A stretch of DNA of 64,000 bases. It comes from Thermoanaerobaculia bacterium (GTDB lineage Bacteria > Acidobacteriota > Thermoanaerobaculia > Multivoradales > JAHEKO01). The notes under the pieces were generated by a model. It was not told the DNA's origin. It was given only the letters and a program-made list of their open reading frames with translations, and ran no database searches. Below are positions 55,268-61,702 of this stretch, piece by piece (position 1 is the first letter of the stretch; every line of letters begins with the position of its first letter). The position numbers were made by a program, and so were the translations under genes. The stretch lies in the NCBI GenBank assembly GCA_947259925.1, contig CAMYOG010000002.1:98006-162005 (forward strand), written 5' to 3'.

Positions 55268-56295
55268 CTGTCCGCCGCCGCCCACAGCCGTTCTTTCAGA
55301 TAGCTCTCGATCGCCAGGGCGGCCAGGCGATGACCGGCGACGTTCGGGTGCACGTGGTCGCCTTCGACCACCTGGAGGTCCTCCGGATCGTGGTCCCGGT
55401 ATGCGTCCAGGAGGTCCAGCACGTGGAAGCCGTGGCTCCGAGCTGCGGCTGCGACCTGGGCGTGGACGTCCGCCCAACGGTAGCTGTCGAGCTCGTACAG
55501 GACCGGGAAGATCACCACCAGAACCGGGATGCCGACGGCTTCCGAGATCCGCTCGAGACGCTCGAAGGCGCCGGTGACGCGGCCCCACGACTCCGGGTTC
55601 CGGTGCAGCCGGGCGAAGTAGTCGTCGGTGGCGTAGCCGGCGACCTCGGATGTTCCCCGGGAGCGGCGCACCGCCCAGGAGAAGCGCTGGGCGCTGCGAT
55701 AGCCGAGGTGGATGATGCTCGATCGCCTGGCCTCTTCCTTGAGCGTGGCGATCCAGCTGCGCTCGTGCGCTTGCTGGCGATCGCGCCGCAAGCTCGCGCC
55801 CTCGGCCGGGTCGTTGAGGACGTAGCCGAGGACGATCAGGTCGGGGGAGTAGCGCAGCCCCTCCACTTCGGCCAGATGGACCTCCTGCTCGGTGTTGAGT
55901 GCGCCCTGGGTGATCAGGATCACCTCGTACTCGGTCGCTCCGGCCGTTGAGTTGAGGAGTCTCTCGAGCCGCTTGGTGTAGATCTCCTCGACATTGACGC
56001 CGTGGCCGTTGGTGACCGAGTCGCCGACCGACAGGATGCGTACGGTGCCGGCGGGCTTGTCGAAGGCGTGCTCGCGGTCCCTCCAACCCTGGGAGTTGAT
56101 GTCGTAACGCAGGTTGTTGTTGATCCACGAGAGGTTGGGAATCCGCCGGTAGTCGACCACCGGATCGTCGACCAGCTGCAGCTTCTCGATGTCGGCGCCG
56201 CGGACGCCGTAATAGCCGAGCAGGCGCAGGGTGATCTCGCCGGCGATCAGCGCCAGCAGGAGCGACACCGCGGCCAGGGCGATCTTCTTCTTCAT
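55264..56295 (-). CDS. SGNH/GDSL hydrolase with N-terminal membrane anchor
   Basis: The 343-residue protein has an N-terminal anchor (KKKIALAAVSLLLALIAGEI), SVGDSVTNGHGV near residue 95 with the nucleophile Ser, GYVLNDP near 158 with the block III Asn, and DHVHPNVAGH near 320 with the Asp/His pair. This is the SGNH catalytic set. Such proteins remove or transfer acetyl groups on surface glycans in similar loci. ATG 56295 overlaps the TGA of the upstream glycosyltransferase (ATGA), so it is part of that operon. It is probably periplasmic. Confidence 0.88.
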   Translation of the reverse strand: MKKKIALAAVSLLLALIAGEITLRLLGYYGVRGADIEKLQLVDDPVVDYRRIPNLSWINNNLRYDINSQGWRDREHAFDKPAGTVRILSVGDSVTNGHGVNVEEIYTKRLERLLNSTAGATEYEVILITQGALNTEQEVHLAEVEGLRYSPDLIVLGYVLNDPAEGASLRRDRQQAHERSWIATLKEEARRSSIIHLGYRSAQRFSWAVRRSRGTSEVAGYATDDYFARLHRNPESWGRVTGAFERLERISEAVGIPVLVVIFPVLYELDSYRWADVHAQVAAAARSHGFHVLDLLDAYRDHDPEDLQVVEGDHVHPNVAGHRLAALAIESYLKERLWAAADS

Positions 56296-57416
56296 CGGGG
56301 AGCCGCTCCCTCCGAGAGCACGCGCCGGTAGAGCTCGAGGTAGGCGTCGACCGTCCGCTCGAGGGTGAACCCCTCCTGGGCGCGGTGGCGCGCGGCGGCA
56401 CCCATACGGGCCGCGCCGTCGGGGTCCGCGCACAGCTCGAGGAGCGCCCGGGCGATCGCAGCGTCGTCGCCACGCGGAGCGAGCAGACCCTCCCGGCGAT
56501 CGCGCACCAGCTCCGGATTGCCGCCGACCGCGGTGACGACGATCGCCAGGCCCGCCGCCATCGCTTCCAGAACGGTCAGGGAGGCCGCTTCGCTGAGCGA
56601 GGTCATGCAGAAGATGTCGACCGCCTGGAGCAGCTCGGGCACGTCGTCGCGCACGCCGAGGAACTCGACTCGCCCGGTCAGCCCGAGGGCGGCGGTGAGC
56701 TCGCGCAGCCGCTCGCCGAGCGGACCGTCTCCGGCCAGGAGGAGATCTACGTCGTCGCGCTCTGCCGCCACCCGGGCGAATGCTCGCAACAGGGTCTCGT
56801 GGTCCTTGACCGGATGGAAGCGCGCCACACAGGCGACCAGGACTCGGCCGGGGTCGAGGCCGAGCTCGCTTCTGAGCTCCGATCTCTCGCCGGTGGCGTA
56901 GCGTCCGACGTCGACGCCGTTCGGGATCAGCTCGATCCGCTCGGCCGCAAAACCGTCCCGCTCCGCCAGGCCGCGGCGGCTGAAGTCGGAACAACCGGTG
57001 ATCGCATCCGCCTGACGCTGGAGGAGCCAGCGATTCGTCCAGCGGCGCCGGCGCGAGACCCGGTCCGGGAAGTGCCGCCCGTGCTCGGTCAGGATCAGCT
57101 TCCTGCGAACGCCCGGCCACAGGCGGGCGAGGGCGGAGTAGAAGAAGGGCGTGTACTGATGCGCGTGCAGGAGCTCGAGGCTACGCTCGCGTGCGGCCCG
57201 GGCGAGGCGCCCCGGCAGCCGCAGATCGAGTCCCGGCCGGCGCCCGAGGTCCCGTACCTCGACACCGCTCTTCTGAAGCTCGTGACCGAGCGCGCCGATC
57301 TCGTCGAGGCAGAGGATCGTCGGCGACAGCTCGGCGCCTCCCCGCTCGAGGATCCTGGCGACCAGCACCTCCGCGCCGGCGACTCCCATCGAGTGGACGA
57401 CGAATCCGACGCGCAT
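56292..57416 (-). CDS. Glycosyltransferase family 4
   Basis: The 374-residue protein begins MRVGFVVHSMGVAGAEVLV, a standard GT4 opening. IPNGVDVGRYATGE and ACVARFHPVKDHETLLRA lie in its middle. It ends with the sugar-nucleotide signature MTSLSEAASLTVLEAMAAG near residue 270. It starts 5 bp after the neighbouring GT4 gene and overlaps the SGNH hydrolase gene by ATGA. An in-frame ATG at 57431 would add five residues. Donor and linkage are unknown. Confidence 0.88.
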   Translation of the reverse strand: MRVGFVVHSMGVAGAEVLVARILERGGAELSPTILCLDEIGALGHELQKSGVEVRDLGRRPGLDLRLPGRLARAARERSLELLHAHQYTPFFYSALARLWPGVRRKLILTEHGRHFPDRVSRRRRWTNRWLLQRQADAITGCSDFSRRGLAERDGFAAERIELIPNGVDVGRYATGERSELRSELGLDPGRVLVACVARFHPVKDHETLLRAFARVAAERDDVDLLLAGDGPLGERLRELTAALGLTGRVEFLGVRDDVPELLQAVDIFCMTSLSEAASLTVLEAMAAGLAIVVTAVGGNPELVRDRREGLLAPRGDDAAIARALLELCADPDGAARMGAAARHRAQEGFTLERTVDAYLELYRRVLSEGAAPR

Positions 57417-57421
57417 CGGAG

Positions 57422-58609
57422 CTAGGGCCATCGCGCGAAGACCTCCGCGGCGCTGCGGGCCGAGGCGTCCCAACCGAAGCGCTCCTCGATCCACCGACGG
57501 CCCGCGGCTCCCATGCTCTCGAGCCGTGCCGGATCGGCCAGCAGCTCGGCGAGGCGCTCGGCGAGCTCGGCGGGGTGGTCGCACGGCACCAGGAGGCCGG
57601 TTCGACCGGGATCCATGGTCTCGCGCGTACCGCCCGAGTCTCCGGCCACCACCGGGCGGCCGCACGCTTGCGCCTCCAGCAGCACCAGGCCGAAGCCTTC
57701 GATGTCGCCGGCGATCTCCCGGTTCGGCAGCACGAACAGATCGCACTGGCGGTAGCAGTCGAGCAGCTCGTCGTCACCCACCTCGCCCAGGAACCTGACC
57801 GCGTCCACGACGCCGGTGCTCGCCGCCAGGCGCTCCAACCCGGCCCGCTCCTCGCCGTCGCCGACGATCGCGTACAGCACCTCGGGCACCCGGGCACGGA
57901 TGTCGGGCAGCGCGCGGATCAAGACGTCGTGGCCCTTGCGGCGCTGCAGGCGGCCGACGGTCAGGATTACGCGCCGGTCGCTCCACCTGAGGCGGGCGCG
58001 GACGTCGGGGTCGACGCCCGGGGTGAAGCGATCGATGTCGACGCCCGGATGGACCCGCTGCACCCGCTCGGACGGCAGTCCCCAGCGCTCGGTCAGGATG
58101 GCTGCGGTGTTGTCGCTGTTGGCGATGACGTAGGCGGCGTTCTTCAACACGACGCCGACGATCCAGCCGAGCTCGCGGCTCTCGTAGACCCGGCGTCGAT
58201 GCCACGGCGGGGTGAGCTCGCGGTTGGACAGATTGACCTCTTCACCGTGGGCGAAGCAGGCGTAGCGGATGCCGCAGCGCCGGGCCACGGCCGCCGCCAG
58301 CAGCCCCTCCGGCAGGCAACGCGCCGCGTGGAGCCATTGCACCCCTCGCTGGCGGACCGAGTCGGTCAGCATGCGCGCGGCGCGCCAGTAGGGTCCGATG
58401 CTGCTAGGACGAAGAAAGCGGGTCGGGAAGCTGAGCGGCACTCGATCGATCCGCAGGTCGGTTGCCCGGTCGATGCGGCGCTCGTCCGGGTCGCTGCCGG
58501 CGGCCACGGCGTAGGCGTCGCGAGGCAGACGCGAGTAGAGCTCCCAGAACCATCGCCCGCTGCCTCCGATCTTGGGTGGGAATATCTCGCTGACCAGGAG
58601 AGTGGTCAT
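57422..58609 (-). CDS. Glycosyltransferase family 4
   Basis: The 395-residue protein opens LLVSEIFPPKIGGSGRWFWEL, the typical GT4 PPxxGGsg start. VHPGVDIDRFTPGVDPDV and ILTVGRLQRRKGHDVLIRAL near residue 210 follow. It closes with VLPNREIAGDIEGFGLVLLEAQ, which holds the E-x7-E signature. ATG 58609 is chosen from the domain start; no strong ribosome binding site is seen. It is the first gene of a three-gene minus-strand operon (two GT4, one SGNH hydrolase) and divergent from the plus-strand glycosyltransferase genes. Confidence 0.87.
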   Translation of the reverse strand: MTTLLVSEIFPPKIGGSGRWFWELYSRLPRDAYAVAAGSDPDERRIDRATDLRIDRVPLSFPTRFLRPSSIGPYWRAARMLTDSVRQRGVQWLHAARCLPEGLLAAAVARRCGIRYACFAHGEEVNLSNRELTPPWHRRRVYESRELGWIVGVVLKNAAYVIANSDNTAAILTERWGLPSERVQRVHPGVDIDRFTPGVDPDVRARLRWSDRRVILTVGRLQRRKGHDVLIRALPDIRARVPEVLYAIVGDGEERAGLERLAASTGVVDAVRFLGEVGDDELLDCYRQCDLFVLPNREIAGDIEGFGLVLLEAQACGRPVVAGDSGGTRETMDPGRTGLLVPCDHPAELAERLAELLADPARLESMGAAGRRWIEERFGWDASARSAAEVFARWP

Positions 58610-58665
58610 CAGACAGGAGGATTGTAGCGGTCGGGCCGCAAGGACTCTGCGACCCTCTGCATTTC

Positions 58666-58689
58666 GATACCCCGACAAAGATGGGTATC
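58666..58689. promoter_or_regulatory. Inverted repeat before a glycosyltransferase start
   Basis: GATACCC (58666-58672) and GGGTATC (58683-58689) form a perfect 7-bp inverted repeat with a 10-nt spacer, ending 8 bp before ATG 58698. It lies in the 88-bp divergent region between glycan operons. It could be an operator or a hairpin that hides the ribosome binding site. Confidence 0.4.
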
Positions 58690-58697
58690 CTTCCGGC

Positions 58698-59843
58698 ATG
58701 CCCCTTCCGGACGGCCTGGTCGTCTTCTCCGACGACTGGGGCCGCCACCCCTCCAGCTGCCAGCACCTCATTCGGGAGCTTCTCCCGCGTTACCGGGTCT
58801 ACTGGTTCAACACCATCGGCACCCGGCCACCCCGGCTCGACCTGCTGACGGCGCGGCGGGGGATGGAGAAGCTGGCCGGGTGGTCGCGACGCCGGCGCGA
58901 GCCGCGGTCGAGCGCCGGCGTCAATCCCCTGGTGGTCGACCCGGTGATGTGGCCGAGCTTCGGGTCGGGGCTCGGTCGGTGGCTGAACCGCGTGCTGCTC
59001 ACCCGGGCTATCGCCGGCGCGGTCCCGAGGCCCGAGAGTACGATCGGCGTGACCACTGTGCCGATCGTGGCGGATCTGGTCGAGCGCGTGCCGCTCTCGC
59101 GCTGGATCTACTACTGCGTGGACGACCTGGCGGAGTGGCCGGGGCTGGACCGATCGACGCTCTTGAAGATGGAGCGCCGGCTGGTCGACCGGGTCGACGG
59201 CATCGTCGCGGTGAGCGAGCGACTGGTCGATCGGATGGTGGAGATGGGACGTCAGGCGGTCCTGCTCACCCACGGCGTCGACCAGCCGACGTGGGCGCAA
59301 CCGACAGGCGGCGTCCCCGAGGGCCTGGACGGGCTGGAGGAGCCGTGGATCGTCTTCTGGGGCGTGGTCGATCGCCGGCTGGCGACCGACTGGATCGAGT
59401 CGTTGGCCGGCTCGCTGGATCGCGGCTCCGTCCTGCTGATCGGTCCCCCCAACAACCCGGACCCGGCGCTCGAGTCGATCGATCGCGTGGTGCAGACCGG
59501 GCCGCTGCCGTTCGAGAGCCTGCCGGCGGTCGCGGCCAGAGCGGCGGCCCTGGTCATGCCGTACGCCGATCTGCCCGCGACGCGCGCGATCCAGCCGTTG
59601 AAGCTCAAGGAGTACCTGGCGACCGGCCGCCCGGTGATCGTCAGCGATCTCCCCGCTTGCCACGAATGGAAGGACGCTTGCGACGTGGTGACGGCCGCGG
59701 AGCTCTTCTCCTGGACCGTTCTGCAGCGCCTCGAAGAGGGGGTCCCGGAGGCCCAGCTCGAGGCGCGCTTGCGCTTGGAGTCGGAGGACTGGGAGAAGAA
59801 GGCGCAGAGCTTCGAGCAGGCGCTCTGGAACAGTCGAGGTTGA
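58698..59843 (+). CDS. Glycosyltransferase, GT4-like (GT-B fold)
   Basis: The 381-residue protein contains PDGLVVFSDDWGRHPSSCQH at the N-terminus, VNPLVVDPVMWPSFG and WIYYCVDDLAEWPGL in the middle, and a C-terminal nucleotide-sugar domain with VMPYADLPATRAIQPLKLKEYLATG near residue 300. This resembles the group of glycosyltransferases annotated as UDP-galactopyranose or teichuronic-acid type in glycan loci. No membrane segment is visible. It is 4 bp upstream of another GT4 gene, so the two form an operon with the acyltransferase gene downstream. Confidence 0.78.
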   Translation: MPLPDGLVVFSDDWGRHPSSCQHLIRELLPRYRVYWFNTIGTRPPRLDLLTARRGMEKLAGWSRRRREPRSSAGVNPLVVDPVMWPSFGSGLGRWLNRVLLTRAIAGAVPRPESTIGVTTVPIVADLVERVPLSRWIYYCVDDLAEWPGLDRSTLLKMERRLVDRVDGIVAVSERLVDRMVEMGRQAVLLTHGVDQPTWAQPTGGVPEGLDGLEEPWIVFWGVVDRRLATDWIESLAGSLDRGSVLLIGPPNNPDPALESIDRVVQTGPLPFESLPAVAARAAALVMPYADLPATRAIQPLKLKEYLATGRPVIVSDLPACHEWKDACDVVTAAELFSWTVLQRLEEGVPEAQLEARLRLESEDWEKKAQSFEQALWNSRG

Positions 59844-59847
59844 GCGC

Positions 59848-61005
59848 GTGACCGACCTGGTGCTTCATGCCCGAGTGGTGCGCGGCTCCGGCGGCGGGCC
59901 GGACAAGACGATCCTCAACTCGCCGCGCTATCTGGCCGACCGCGGCTACCCGATGCTGTGCGCGTACCTACGGCATCCGGGCGACGGCGAGTTCCAGCGG
60001 CTGGTCGAGCTGGCGGAGCGGTGCTCGGCGCCGCTCGTGCCGATTGACGATCGTGGACCGTTCGACCGGCTTCCCGCGGCGCAGCTGGCAGCGCTCTGCG
60101 CCGAGCGACGGCCGGCGATCTGGCACGCTCACGACTACAAGAGCAACTACCTCGGTCTGAAGCTGCGCAAGCGGAATCCGATGTCGCTGATCACCACCGT
60201 GCACGGTTGGGGTGTCGAAGGCGGCCTCAGGACGGCGCTCTACTACTGGCTCGACCGGTATCTGGTGCGGCGGTACCAGGAGGTGATCTGCGTGTCGCGC
60301 GACCTGCACCAAGCGTGTCTCGGATTTGGAGTGCCGCGCGAGCGCTGCTGGTTCGTGCCCAACGCCATCGACACCGAGCAGTACCGGCGCACCGGAGCAC
60401 CGGGCGCGGCCGGGGCGCGCGCCGGTGTGCCGGCGGAGCGCACCGTGATCGGCGCCGTCGGCCGGCTGTCGCCGGAGAAGGCGTTCGACGATCTCCTGCG
60501 GGCGGTCGCCGCGGTGGCCGCCGGCGGCCTCGAGGTCGAGCTCTGGATCGTCGGGGAGGGCCCCGAGCGAACCTCGCTCGAGCGGCTGGTGGCCGAGCTC
60601 GGTCTGGGTGAGCGGGTCCGCCTGCTCGGCTATCGCGACGATACACTCGAGCTCTACCGGGCGATGGACATGTACGCGCTCAGCAGCCGCAAGGAAGGCC
60701 TGCCCAACGTCCTGTTGGAGGCGATGGCGCTCGAGCTGCCGGTGGTGAGCACCCGGATCGCCGGGGTCGCCCAGCTGATCGAGGACGGCGTGAACGGTCT
60801 GCTGGTCGAGCCGGGCCGGCCCGACCAGCTGGCGGCCGCGATCGGCCGGGCGATCCGGGACCGGCCGCTGGCGCGCGGTCTGGGCTCCGCCGCGCGCCGG
60901 ACGATCGAGGAGCATCACGGCATGGCAGCGCGGATGCTCCGGATGCGCGAGATCTACCAGGTCGCGCTCGGGCGGGCGCCGCGGCCGGAAGCGAGGCCGG
61001 TGTGA
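59848..61005 (+). CDS. Glycosyltransferase family 4
   Basis: The 385-residue protein has an opening of VLHARVVRGSGGGPDKTILN, then IWHAHDYKSNYLGLKLR near residue 90 and IGAVGRLSPEKAFDDLLRAV near 210. The retaining-GT signature ALSSRKEGLPNVLLEAMALE lies near residue 290. It follows the previous gene after 4 bp and overlaps the acyltransferase gene by GTGTGA at its end, so translation of the three is coupled. It is cytoplasmic. The specificity is unknown. Confidence 0.87.
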   Translation: MTDLVLHARVVRGSGGGPDKTILNSPRYLADRGYPMLCAYLRHPGDGEFQRLVELAERCSAPLVPIDDRGPFDRLPAAQLAALCAERRPAIWHAHDYKSNYLGLKLRKRNPMSLITTVHGWGVEGGLRTALYYWLDRYLVRRYQEVICVSRDLHQACLGFGVPRERCWFVPNAIDTEQYRRTGAPGAAGARAGVPAERTVIGAVGRLSPEKAFDDLLRAVAAVAAGGLEVELWIVGEGPERTSLERLVAELGLGERVRLLGYRDDTLELYRAMDMYALSSRKEGLPNVLLEAMALELPVVSTRIAGVAQLIEDGVNGLLVEPGRPDQLAAAIGRAIRDRPLARGLGSAARRTIEEHHGMAARMLRMREIYQVALGRAPRPEARPV

Positions 61006-61679
61006 CGGCGGCGCACGGAGTGGCGCGGTCCGAGCAGGAGCCTGACGTCGAGCGGATCTCCCAGACCGAGCGCTCCGCAGGTGGCCGGGCGTTCAAGCGG
61101 CTGCTCCAGGCTGTCGCCGCGATCGTGGTCCTGCCCCGTCTGGCGATCTACGCCCTGGCGACGCCGTTTCTGGGCAAGAACCGGGCGTTCGCCAACGCCA
61201 GCGAGGGCGTCGGGCGGGTCCCGGGCATGCGCGGGCTCTATCTGCGCCAGGCGTTCTACCGCGCGACCCTGGCGAGCTGCGGGCGGGACGTCTACTTCGG
61301 CTGGCTGTGCGCCTTCTCGACACCCCGCGCCGAGGTCGGCGAAGCGGCGTACATCGGCCGCCGCTGCGGGCTGGGCCTCGTCACTCTCGAGCCGAGCGTC
61401 CTCCTGGCGGACGCGGTGCAGGTGCTGAGCGGCGCCCGCCAACACGGGACCGAACCGGGGCGCGACTTCGCCGAGCAGGCCCAGGAGTACCGCCGGGTAA
61501 CGATCGGCCGGGGCGCCTGGCTCGGCGCCGGAGCCGTCGTCATGGCCGACGTCGGGTCGGGGGCGATCGTCGGCGCGGGAGCGGTCGTCACCACGCCGAT
61601 CGAGGCCGGCAACGTCGCCGCCGGGGTCCCGGCCCGGGTGGTGCGCGCGGCCGGCTCGGAGAGCCCTCCGAACGCCTGA
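61002..61679 (+). CDS. Hexapeptide-repeat acyltransferase
   Basis: The 225-residue protein has an N-terminal membrane-active helix (LLQAVAAIVVLPRLAIYALA). A left-handed beta-helix region follows, with hexapeptide repeats (EVGEAAYIGRRCGLGLVTLE, then GRGAWLGAGAVVMADVGSGA). It ends with IVGAGAVVTTPIEAGNVAAGVPARVVR, as in serine O-acetyltransferase- and sugar O-acetyltransferase-type enzymes. The expected catalytic His may be that of ARQHGTEP near residue 148. A GTG start overlaps the stop of the upstream GT4 gene. It likely O-acetylates a sugar of the locus product. Confidence 0.83.
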   Translation: MTAAHGVARSEQEPDVERISQTERSAGGRAFKRLLQAVAAIVVLPRLAIYALATPFLGKNRAFANASEGVGRVPGMRGLYLRQAFYRATLASCGRDVYFGWLCAFSTPRAEVGEAAYIGRRCGLGLVTLEPSVLLADAVQVLSGARQHGTEPGRDFAEQAQEYRRVTIGRGAWLGAGAVVMADVGSGAIVGAGAVVTTPIEAGNVAAGVPARVVRAAGSESPPNA

Positions 61680-61702
61680 CGGGCGGTCGGTATACTGAGT
61701 CG

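Noticed and set aside
53936..56473. Minus-strand ORF of about 845 codons spanning two glycan genes
   Set aside because: It is Arg/Gln/Glu-rich without folds and lies across two well-supported genes in other frames.
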